The notes below the pieces were generated by a model that was not told the DNA's origin, searched no databases, and saw only the letters and a list, made by a program, of their open reading frames with translations. 34,920 nt of DNA from an uncultured Flavobacteriales bacterium. GTDB lineage: Bacteria > Bacteroidota > Bacteroidia > Flavobacteriales > Crocinitomicaceae. Shown piece after piece: positions 1 to 7,287 of this stretch. The number at the start of each line of letters is the position of its first letter. The stretch's first letter is position 1. Where the stretch lies: positions 1 through 34,920 of the forward strand of contig CAMLLB010000048.1 of NCBI GenBank assembly GCA_946480815.1, read 5' to 3'. A program made the translations under genes and the position numbers.

Positions 1-2411
1 GAATCATTTTTCTCCACCCTACCGAAAGAATAAGCGACCTTAAACCAAATAATCCGCGTATCCTGTTTGGAATAGCTATTCATGTGAATATTCGGGAATG
101 AAACCCGCGTATTACTTTGGTCGGTATTGAAAATGTCCTCAAACGAAATCGAAGTTTTTAACTTTTTCTCGTAAAACTCTCTGCTGAAAGACACATCCAA
201 TGCGGAACGATTTCTCACAAATTCATAAATCTGGTAATTTCCTTTTCCTGCTATGTAATACTCCACATTCATTCGGATTTTCCATGGTAAAATGAACTGA
301 GAATAAACTCCTAATGTCCATATTCCCTTGTTCCGGTTTACATAATTATAATCCGGGATCGTTGTTTTTGTAAAGGAACTGTAGACATACAAAAATGACA
401 TCTTATCTACTTCCACCGGTTCGTCCATAAATTTCAGACCTTTTGTAAACAAGACAAATGGAATTGGAAGTGCCATAAAATAATTGATCGAATTCACATT
501 CTTATACGTCCGGAAAGTTTGAACACTCTGTAGCGAATTTGGCTGTACAACTACTTCGCTCAGGTTTAAAAATTGGGAATGGGTAAAATTGACGGAAAGC
601 TGGGCATAATCGAAAAAAGTGATCTTGAATTGTGCATTGTCATAAAAATTCGGTTTCAAGGCTGTATTTCCGCTGGAAGAAGTAAAGGGATCATAATACC
701 CTGAATTATTCGGATCGTACTGAGAGAAACCCGGAATTCCAATTTTCCGTGAATAGGTCCCGATTACATTTACCAATGAATTCATCCGGTAAATGGCATT
801 AAACGACGGAAAAAAATTAAAGTAATTATTTCGTGCCGTACTCGTTACATTGGAAGCACGTCTCAAATTGAAGTTTTCAGCCCGCAAACCTGCCCCGATC
901 GTAACTTTCTTGCCCAATTTCTTTTTCAGATCAAGATACCCAGCCAGGTTATCTTCCGTATAATCAAAATCAATCTCTGAAGAATACGTGCGATTATCGA
1001 AGATTTCCGAGGAATCATTGTTTAAATTATAGGAACCGATATTGTCGACATGCATCAAACTGTATTTCACTCCGGCATTCACATAAAACTTCATTTTTTC
1101 AAAAGGAATTTCAACATCCGCTCTCAGATAAAAGCGATTGATATTCATATAATAATCCAAAATGCTGAAATCATCTGTTGTGGAAATCCGTTGGATGTTA
1201 CTTCTTTTAGATTTGTTCTGATAATTGGAGTAAAAAGCGGTCACGTTCAGCACCCTTTTCAAGGTATCGAATTCCTGTCTGAATTTGAGCATTCCTTCAT
1301 TTCCCATTCCATAGTTGCGGGAGGTATAATCTGTTTGAAGCGCAATAGCAGGAATCATTCCTGGACTTTCCGTCTCCGAATTTCCCTTGAACTTTGTATC
1401 ACCGAAAGAACCATTGTAGTTCAGGATCAAACTTGAACGCCTGGAAAAATTCAGTGTCACCGAAGGTTTAAAATAATAATAGCTGCTGCGAGTTTGTTCT
1501 TTTCGGTCCGAATTCAAACCGATCTCCGGACTGAATGAATTAAAAACACGGGCCGATGTATCTCTGCTGGAGCGTTCATTATTGGAATACCCGGCCTGCA
1601 ATTGCCAGCTCCATTTAGATTGACGGCTGCTTAATACAATGGACGGAGAAATCTTCTGGTTTTGATTCAAGCCATAGTTCAGCGTTACAGTTCCCGACAA
1701 CCATTTGGTAGGTTTCCCGATACTGTTAATATTAATGACCGCTCCGCTGACATTTGCATCAAAAGAAGCTCCGGGATTCGAAATAATCTCAATAGTTTCT
1801 ACAGAACTGGCCGGTAAACTTTTCAGTAAACTCATCAGATCGTCCGTCGACAAACTGCTTGGAACTCCTTCAAAATAAACCGATGCCATTTGCCCGCCCA
1901 CAGCAAAACCGCCGCCGGGATATGGCATAATTCCCGGAACTTTCAAAATCGCATCATAAATACTGCTGATCGATAAAACCGGATTATCCTTTACTGTCAG
2001 CGTGGTCTTATCCGCATCAATCTCAATAAATTTCCGTTGAATTCCGGTGATCGTTACCTCATCCAGCTCCGAAACCGGTTCTTTCAAAGTCAACTCCCCT
2101 AATTGGATCGTATCTGCCGAATTTTCCTTGATCTCAAAACTCAATAAAATAGGTTGGTATAACTGTGTTCTAACCGTAAAAGAATAAACACCGGAAAATT
2201 TCGGCAGTTCAATCAATCTGGAACATTCCGAAAATTGTTGCTTAAAAACCGTAGAGTCCTTTCCCGATATGACTGTTGAGATTGTCAATTCCTTTGGAAC
2301 GTCTTCACAGGGAAAATCCTTCGAAACGAACGAAAAACGGATCCATTGAGATTGAGCAAACAATTCCATGGAGCAGAGTAATATACAAGCAAGAATGAGT
2401 AAACGTTTCAT
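1..2411 (-). CDS. TonB-dependent-receptor-like outer membrane beta-barrel protein (C-terminus cut by window edge)
   Basis: The minus frame is open from the ATG at 2411 to the window edge, at least 803 residues, with no internal stop. It starts with a signal peptide (MKRLLILACILLCSMELFAQ). A short beta-rich region follows, roughly residues 21-110, in place of a clear carboxypeptidase-regulatory-like domain. A plug domain comes next (about 115-215, with VTITGIQRKF, PGIMPYPGGGF and a stretch ending SGAVININS), then a long barrel rich in aromatic beta strands. The last visible residues (WFKVAYSFGRVEKND) look like the final barrel strand, so probably only a few residues are missing. Family knowledge: such proteins sit in the outer membrane and take up ligands with TonB energy, or act as non-transporting barrels. 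No SusD partner is visible, so the substrate is unknown. It is divergent from the lipoprotein at 2589. Confidence 0.88.
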   Translation of the reverse strand, partial: MKRLLILACILLCSMELFAQSQWIRFSFVSKDFPCEDVPKELTISTVISGKDSTVFKQQFSECSRLIELPKFSGVYSFTVRTQLYQPILLSFEIKENSADTIQLGELTLKEPVSELDEVTITGIQRKFIEIDADKTTLTVKDNPVLSISSIYDAILKVPGIMPYPGGGFAVGGQMASVYFEGVPSSLSTDDLMSLLKSLPASSVETIEIISNPGASFDANVSGAVININSIGKPTKWLSGTVTLNYGLNQNQKISPSIVLSSRQSKWSWQLQAGYSNNERSSRDTSARVFNSFSPEIGLNSDRKEQTRSSYYYFKPSVTLNFSRRSSLILNYNGSFGDTKFKGNSETESPGMIPAIALQTDYTSRNYGMGNEGMLKFRQEFDTLKRVLNVTAFYSNYQNKSKRSNIQRISTTDDFSILDYYMNINRFYLRADVEIPFEKMKFYVNAGVKYSLMHVDNIGSYNLNNDSSEIFDNRTYSSEIDFDYTEDNLAGYLDLKKKLGKKVTIGAGLRAENFNLRRASNVTSTARNNYFNFFPSFNAIYRMNSLVNVIGTYSRKIGIPGFSQYDPNNSGYYDPFTSSSGNTALKPNFYDNAQFKITFFDYAQLSVNFTHSQFLNLSEVVVQPNSLQSVQTFRTYKNVNSINYFMALPIPFVLFTKGLKFMDEPVEVDKMSFLYVYSSFTKTTIPDYNYVNRNKGIWTLGVYSQFILPWKIRMNVEYYIAGKGNYQIYEFVRNRSALDVSFSREFYEKKLKTSISFEDIFNTDQSNTRVSFPNIHMNSYSKQDTRIIWFKVAYSFGRVEKND

Positions 2412-2529
2412 TCCTTTATTTGAGTTTTAGTGGGACGAAGTTACAAGATTAACCTCAACAACAATTCCTGAAATGGGACTTCGTTACAAATAAACCGTTT
2501 GAGCGGTTGAAAAAAAATTTAATCGACTT

Positions 2530-2538
2530 CCCCCCCCC
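2530..2538. repeat. C9 homopolymer tract in a divergent intergenic region
   Basis: Nine consecutive C residues lie in an otherwise AT-rich 177-nt spacer between the divergent outer-membrane receptor gene and the lipoprotein gene, 50 nt before the lipoprotein start. No clear TAnnTTTG box is seen on the plus strand here. A short inverted repeat (AACCG/CGGTT, 2493-2508) and an A8 run precede the tract. Long C runs are prone to slippage, so tract length could alter promoter spacing. That effect is inferred. Confidence 0.6.
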
Positions 2539-2588
2539 TCAACTTAAGCTCATTCCGTTCCTGTTCAAAATAATTAAATCGAAACAAT

Positions 2589-3524
2589 ATGAAACTATTC
2601 AATTTTTCATCAGTACTTATGGCAGGAGCCATCCTGATCTTTGCAACTTCCTGTAAAAAGGATAAAACACAACCAACTCCGGATCCGACAAACTATGCTG
2701 CTGCTTTCTTTAATAACAATTTAAGCAACGGGACGCAGACATTTACGATCAATGCCACACAAGCTCAAACCATTACCGGTAACAAAGGAACGGTGATTCA
2801 TTTCAATGCAAATTCATTTGTAACAGCTAACGGTACTCCTGTTACCGGAAGTGTTCAAATCGAATTGGTTGAGATTTTCAGTAAAAAAGACATGATCTTA
2901 ATGAATAAACAAACGGTTGGTAAAACCTGGAATGGCGTAAGTCCATTAATTTCAGGCGGACAATTCAGTATCGTAGCAAAGCAAAACGGGCAAAAATTGA
3001 ACTTAGTTCCCGGAATGTACTACCAACTTGACGCCCCAGCTCCAAATGGAACAACTAATATGATGGACTTATTTTACGGTCAGATTGAAGGAGAACAATT
3101 GGAATGGACACAAGCCGATTCTGGATTTGTAAACCCGAGTCAAGGAATTTACTCCGCATTTCCGGATTCTACAGGATGGGTAAACCTGGATTACTTTATG
3201 GACACCCCTGGACCGCTTTCTAAACTGAGTCTCCAAATCCCTTCCGGATTTACAACGACAAATACGCGTGTGTTCGTTTCAGTTGACGGTTCAAGTTCCA
3301 TGGCAAGTGTGTACAATCTGGAGTCTGGAATCTTCACAACAGGAAATTATTACAAACTTCCTGTAGGAATGGCTGTACATTTTATTATCATCAATTTGGA
3401 CAACAATGAAATTCATGCGGCTGTAGTTCCGGCAACCGTGACAAGCAATCATTTACAGGTGGTAAGCTCTTTGAATGCGTATTCTCTTACACAATTGGAA
3501 GCACTCCTTGACAACCTTCCTTAA
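2589..3524 (+). CDS. Putative lipoprotein of unknown function
   Basis: The 311-residue protein begins with a lipoprotein signal peptide. The hydrophobic stretch ends in FATSC, with the lipid-acceptor Cys at residue 22, followed by KKDK and a Pro/Thr linker. The mature part is beta-rich. Residues 60-150 have a pattern I have seen in Bacteroidota surface lipoproteins: GTVIHFNANSF, a GTPVTGSVQIEL strand, IFSKKDMILMNK, then a GGQFSIVAKQNG strand. This may be an immunoglobulin-like or ZU5-like sandwich, but I do not recognise the family firmly. A hairpin downstream (3545-3569) separates it from the sigma factor gene. It is the nearest gene upstream of the sigma/anti-sigma pair and could be a target of that sigma factor, which is speculation. 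The ATG at 2589 is the natural start because it directly precedes the signal peptide. Confidence 0.75.
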   Translation: MKLFNFSSVLMAGAILIFATSCKKDKTQPTPDPTNYAAAFFNNNLSNGTQTFTINATQAQTITGNKGTVIHFNANSFVTANGTPVTGSVQIELVEIFSKKDMILMNKQTVGKTWNGVSPLISGGQFSIVAKQNGQKLNLVPGMYYQLDAPAPNGTTNMMDLFYGQIEGEQLEWTQADSGFVNPSQGIYSAFPDSTGWVNLDYFMDTPGPLSKLSLQIPSGFTTTNTRVFVSVDGSSSMASVYNLESGIFTTGNYYKLPVGMAVHFIIINLDNNEIHAAVVPATVTSNHLQVVSSLNAYSLTQLEALLDNLP

Positions 3525-3544
3525 TTAAATCTCGTTTGTAATTG

Positions 3545-3569
3545 AAGGATGGGCAAATTGCTCATCCTT
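3545..3569 (+). terminator. Hairpin after the lipoprotein gene
   Basis: Arms AAGGATGGGC and GCTCATCCTT pair over 10 positions with one G-U pair around an AAATT loop, 21 nt after the stop codon. Only a weak T run follows, so termination efficiency is uncertain. It still marks a boundary before the sigma factor gene. Confidence 0.5.
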
Positions 3570-3608
3570 TGCATATTCCATTTTTGATAGAAACTATACT
3601 GCAAACCT

Positions 3609-4166
3609 TTGTTTGAACTAAATCACAATTCCATTCATGCTATAAAAAAGGGTGATCGAAAGGTCATACTGGATTTATATCGGTACACTTTTCAAGTGTT
3701 AATGGGAAACGCTGTTCGGTACTCAAACGATCAGGAAAAGCAAATGGAAATCGTAAATAATGCATTTATGAAAATTGTAGCAAAGATCGATCAATTTCAA
3801 TTGGGGACAGCTTATTTTTCCTGGGCCAAACAAATTGTAAAAAGAGAGATCATTGATGATTTTCGAAAGAACAAGCGCTACAAAGAACTTTTTTCGTACA
3901 ACGATGATTATAAGAACGATTTATTACAGAACGACCCAGAAATCGATGCTACATTTCAAGCAGAAGAATTACAACTTTTGCTCGATCAGTTGCCGCCAGC
4001 AACAAAACTTGTTTTCAATCTTTACGCCATTGACGGGTACACCTCTAAAGAAATCATGGATGAACTCCAGATTTCCTATGAAACAGTCAAATGGCACATT
4101 AAAGAAGCGCGAAAACGTTTAAAAACCGTACTTAGTATTTATCAAACCCAAGAAATCAAGTCATGA
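3609..4166 (+). CDS. RNA polymerase sigma factor, ECF (sigma-70) family
   Basis: This 185-residue protein has the two-domain ECF layout. Region 2 spans about residues 10-95 (helices through YRYTFQVLMGNAVRYS, the NNAFMKIVAKIDQF core helix, and FSWAKQIVKREIIDDFRKNKR). Region 4 spans about 120-175, where DQLPPATKLVFNLYAIDGY leads into the helix-turn-helix TSKEIMDELQISYETVKWHI and a basic tail. It directs RNA polymerase to a dedicated promoter set. The start is a TTG at 3609. An in-frame stop lies at 3588-3590 with no ATG between, and the next ATG would delete most of region 2, so TTG is the best start. The stop codon overlaps the start of the next gene as ATGA, the usual coupling of an ECF sigma factor with its anti-sigma factor. 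Confidence 0.9.
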   Translation: MFELNHNSIHAIKKGDRKVILDLYRYTFQVLMGNAVRYSNDQEKQMEIVNNAFMKIVAKIDQFQLGTAYFSWAKQIVKREIIDDFRKNKRYKELFSYNDDYKNDLLQNDPEIDATFQAEELQLLLDQLPPATKLVFNLYAIDGYTSKEIMDELQISYETVKWHIKEARKRLKTVLSIYQTQEIKS

Positions 4167-5641
4167 AAGATGATAAAGAACATATCGACAAATTGTTCGA
4201 GTCATTAAATGACCGTCAATTCGACATCCCGGAAGCTTTCCTGGATGATTTGAACAAACGTTTGGACAGCGAGCCCAAGAGAAGAAAGTATTTCTTACTG
4301 TGGTTCCTGATACCTTTTACTTTGATTGGCGCACTAAGTCTTGGTTATTTCAACTATTCTGATAAACCGAAAGTAGATTCTCCGAGTAAACTGATCGCAA
4401 AAAATGAATACAAAGAAGAAGCAAAATCACCAAATCAGCATGCTTACCAACCAAACGAATCGAGTCAAAGCAATAGAAAATCAGTTGATTCGCTCGCACA
4501 GGTAAAACAAACGAGCACACCGAAAAACACAAAACAGCATACCCATTCACTAACTGCCAAATTAAAAACCAATCAAAAAACACCCGCTGAAATCTATTCA
4601 GGTAAACAAACAAAAAGTACAAAATCAGTTACGAAAAGCAGTGTTGGGAAAAAGAAAGTTCCTTCCAAAGGATCCAAATCGAAAGATACTAAGCTTACAA
4701 ACTCCGGAAAGGAAGAAAAGCCGGAAGACAAAACGATTCCAGTTTCCATTCCGAACATCGTGAACAAAACAGTGGAAAATACAAAACCGGATCAGAAAGA
4801 ATTATCAGAAAAATCTGTTCCGGAAAAAGATTCCACTCTTGCACAGAATACGAGTGATAACAGCCAGTTGGCTGATTCAAGTCATACTGAACCCGATGAA
4901 CCCACATCAAAATCTCCAATGAAAAATTGGAAGAAAGAAATCCAGCTTTTTGCCGGATTGGGAGGAAACAGCGTGCACGACACTCCGAAAAATTCAGAGT
5001 ACCTGGCTAAAATAAAAGAGAATCAACAAACTATTCTTGCCCCGTCATTTGGTGTAAATGCAAACATGTCCTATAAACAATTTACGTTCGGATTGGGTGC
5101 GAATTACATCCAAACCGGGGAAAAATTCAAAATGGAGATCAAAAGAGGTGAGTTGAAAGATTCCACCTATTCCGAATTGATCCAGGATTCGATTTGGGTA
5201 CAGGATTCTACCGGAAACTGGATTCAGATACCTCATGACACGACCATTTATCATACGGTTCAATACATGGATTCTAGCTGGGTATCCGAGTCATTTCGCA
5301 ATCGCTATTCCTGGATTTCGATCCCAATTCGTTTTGGCTACCGATTCGAGTTGGGGAATTATGAGCTGATTCCACGACTGGGAGTGGTTTTCAATGTTGG
5401 AATTACTCAGGGAACGGGAAGATATCCCAACGTTTCATTCAATAACACAAATAGGTACAAACCCGTCTCATTCAACGTTTCCTATCTCATTGAACTGGAA
5501 GCGAGAAGGAATATTGATCGGTGGTTTGTCTTTGTCAATCCATACTTCCGTTCGATGATTACTCCGGGAGTTTCAGGCGATGTCATTCGCAGAAGATATA
5601 GTTCCTGGGGAATCCAATTTGGAGTTGGGTTAACATTGTAA
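4163..5641 (+). CDS. Putative dual-membrane-spanning anti-sigma factor (inner-membrane helix plus outer-membrane barrel)
   Basis: This 492-residue protein is translationally coupled (ATGA) to the ECF sigma gene. Residues 1-42 form a charged, helical, presumably cytoplasmic segment with an acidic centre (IPEAFLDDLNKRL). Residues 43-63 are a single hydrophobic helix followed by Asn/Tyr/Lys. Residues 64 to about 255 are low complexity, rich in Lys, Ser, Thr, Pro and Gln, like an extended periplasmic tether. Residues about 258-492 alternate like an outer-membrane barrel (IQLFAGLGGN, FTFGLGANYIQTGEKF, SWISIPIRFGYRFEL) and end in the barrel-type terminus WGIQFGVGLTL. No signal peptidase site is visible at the helix, so the chain should stay anchored in the inner membrane while its C-terminus inserts in the outer membrane. 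Known: dual-membrane-spanning anti-sigma factors (Dma type) with this layout have been described in Bacteroides. Inferred: this is a Crocinitomicaceae-type relative. It lacks a recognisable FecR or zinc-type anti-sigma domain. Confidence 0.78.
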   Translation: MKDDKEHIDKLFESLNDRQFDIPEAFLDDLNKRLDSEPKRRKYFLLWFLIPFTLIGALSLGYFNYSDKPKVDSPSKLIAKNEYKEEAKSPNQHAYQPNESSQSNRKSVDSLAQVKQTSTPKNTKQHTHSLTAKLKTNQKTPAEIYSGKQTKSTKSVTKSSVGKKKVPSKGSKSKDTKLTNSGKEEKPEDKTIPVSIPNIVNKTVENTKPDQKELSEKSVPEKDSTLAQNTSDNSQLADSSHTEPDEPTSKSPMKNWKKEIQLFAGLGGNSVHDTPKNSEYLAKIKENQQTILAPSFGVNANMSYKQFTFGLGANYIQTGEKFKMEIKRGELKDSTYSELIQDSIWVQDSTGNWIQIPHDTTIYHTVQYMDSSWVSESFRNRYSWISIPIRFGYRFELGNYELIPRLGVVFNVGITQGTGRYPNVSFNNTNRYKPVSFNVSYLIELEARRNIDRWFVFVNPYFRSMITPGVSGDVIRRRYSSWGIQFGVGLTL

Positions 5642-5661
5642 AATTGATTACAATAAAATCT

Positions 5662-5688
5662 TTTTTTGATTATTTTTCAATCAAAAAA
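5662..5688. repeat. AT-rich perfect inverted repeat
   Basis: TTTTTTGATT and AATCAAAAAA are perfect 10-bp arms around a 7-nt loop, 21 nt after the barrel-anti-sigma stop codon. The stem is AT-only apart from one G-C pair, so it is at best a weak terminator for the sigma/anti-sigma operon. It could also be a protein-binding palindrome. Confidence 0.45.
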
Positions 5689-5689
5689 T

Positions 5690-5720
5690 TTGTTTCAAAT
5701 GAACTTTCTTCTTAGCTTAA
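5690..5720 (+). promoter_or_regulatory. Possible promoter for comM
   Basis: A TTG at 5690-5692 and TAGCTTAA at 5713-5720 are 20 nt apart, close to the Bacteroidota -33 TTG / -7 TAnnTTTG arrangement. The -7 box deviates at two positions. The box ends 18 nt before the comM ATG. Confidence 0.3.
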
Positions 5721-5738
5721 ATAAGAAAACGAGAAGAT

Positions 5739-7274
5739 ATGCTGGTAAAAACATTTGGAAGTGCTGTATTTGGGATTGATGCAACAACAATTACTATTGA
5801 AGTAAATATTGCAAACGGAGTGAATTTCATGTTGGTCGGATTACCGGATAAAGCGGTCCAGGAGAGTCATCAGCGGATTAAGGCAGCCTTGAAGAATAAC
5901 AACCTGAATTATCCCGGGAAAGAGATTACCGTCAATATGGCACCTGCTGATATCCGGAAAGAAGGATCTACATTCGATTTGGCAATCGGAATTGGAATAC
6001 TGGCAGCTTCCGAGCAAATTTCCGCTTACAAACTGGAAGATTACATGCTCCTGGGTGAATTATCTCTCGACGGAACACTCCAGGTTGTGAAGGGCGTCCT
6101 CCCGATCGTTATGCAAGCTAAAAAAGACGGATTCAAAGGAATTCTGCTTCCCAAACAAAATGAATCCGAAGCTGCAATTGTTGAAGGAATTGATGTTTAT
6201 GGAATGGAAAACATGCAGGAAGTAATCGATTTCCTGAACGACACACGGCCATTTACTGCTGTAAAATTCAATATCGAAGAAGAATTTCAGCGTCAGCTCC
6301 ATGAGAATGAAGTCGATTTCAGAGATGTAAAAGGTCAAAGCGCCATCAAACGGGCTTTCGAAATTGCAGCTGCCGGCGGACACAATGTGATCCTGATCGG
6401 ACCTCCCGGAGCAGGAAAATCCATGCTCGCCAAAAGACTGCCGACGATCCTTCCTCCAATGAGCATCGATGAATCCCTGGAAACAACCAAAATTCACTCA
6501 GTTGCCGGAAAAATCGGGAAAAACAATGGTCTAATCACCCAAAGGCCTTTCAGAAAACCGCATCATACGATTTCCGATGTGGCCCTGGTTGGTGGTGGCT
6601 CCTATCCGCAACCGGGAGAAATTTCCCTTGCCCACAATGGCGTTTTGTTCCTGGATGAACTTCCTGAATACAAGCGACAAGTCCTGGAAGTGATGCGACA
6701 GCCTTTGGAAGATCGAACGGTAACTGTTTCGCGGGCACGTTTTTCTGTGGATTATCCTGCAGGGTTTATGTTGGTAGCGGCAATGAATCCTTGCCCATGC
6801 GGTTACTACAATCACCCGGAAAAGGAATGTGTTTGTGCCCCGGGAACAGTACAACGGTATTTAAACAGGATTTCCGGCCCGTTATTGGATCGCATCGATC
6901 TGCATGTGGAAGTAACACCTGTTTCATTTGATGATCTGGCCTTCAATGCTCCAACGGAAACCAGTTCGGAAATACGAGAACGCGTAATCCGGGCCAGGAT
7001 TATTCAGCTTCATCGCTATCAAGGCTCACAAACACATTGCAATGCGCAAATGCAGCGCAAAGAACTGATTGAGTTTTGCGAAATCTCCCAGGAAGGCAAG
7101 CAATTATTGAAACATGCAATGGATCGCCTGGGTCTTTCGGCCAGAGCTTACGACCGTATTCTAAAAGTTGCACGGACAATTGCAGATCTGAATGAGTCTA
7201 AAAACATTGAAACCGTTCATTTATCCGAAGCGATCCAATTACGAAATCTGGACCGGGAAAATTGGGCGGGATAA
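5739..7274 (+). CDS. comM: YifB/ComM family Mg-chelatase-like AAA+ ATPase
   Basis: The 511-residue protein is full length for the family. An N-terminal ChlI/LonC-like domain (about 1-170, with GLPDKAVQESHQRIKAAL and LLGELSLDG) precedes the AAA+ domain. The AAA+ domain has Walker A GPPGAGKS (221-228), Walker B VLFLDE (302-307), a Cys cluster CPC...CVC (352-366) and the arginine-containing LLDRID (382-387). A C-terminal Mg-chelatase-type helical domain follows (SARAYDRILKVARTIADL). Known role: ComM is a hexameric helicase that promotes branch migration during natural transformation in proteobacteria, and its Bacteroidota orthologues are less studied. It stands alone, convergent with the subtilase gene 13 nt beyond, with no strong terminator between them. 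Confidence 0.93.
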   Translation: MLVKTFGSAVFGIDATTITIEVNIANGVNFMLVGLPDKAVQESHQRIKAALKNNNLNYPGKEITVNMAPADIRKEGSTFDLAIGIGILAASEQISAYKLEDYMLLGELSLDGTLQVVKGVLPIVMQAKKDGFKGILLPKQNESEAAIVEGIDVYGMENMQEVIDFLNDTRPFTAVKFNIEEEFQRQLHENEVDFRDVKGQSAIKRAFEIAAAGGHNVILIGPPGAGKSMLAKRLPTILPPMSIDESLETTKIHSVAGKIGKNNGLITQRPFRKPHHTISDVALVGGGSYPQPGEISLAHNGVLFLDELPEYKRQVLEVMRQPLEDRTVTVSRARFSVDYPAGFMLVAAMNPCPCGYYNHPEKECVCAPGTVQRYLNRISGPLLDRIDLHVEVTPVSFDDLAFNAPTETSSEIRERVIRARIIQLHRYQGSQTHCNAQMQRKELIEFCEISQEGKQLLKHAMDRLGLSARAYDRILKVARTIADLNESKNIETVHLSEAIQLRNLDRENWAG

Positions 7275-7287
7275 CTATCCAGACAAA

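Noticed and set aside
1050..1436. Plus-strand open frame of 128 codons
   Set aside because: It lies fully inside the minus-strand outer-membrane receptor, has no family features, and its translation has the skewed composition of an antisense reading.
3853..4122. Second frame inside the sigma factor gene
   Set aside because: It overlaps conserved sigma regions 2 and 4 in another frame and shows no recognisable protein.
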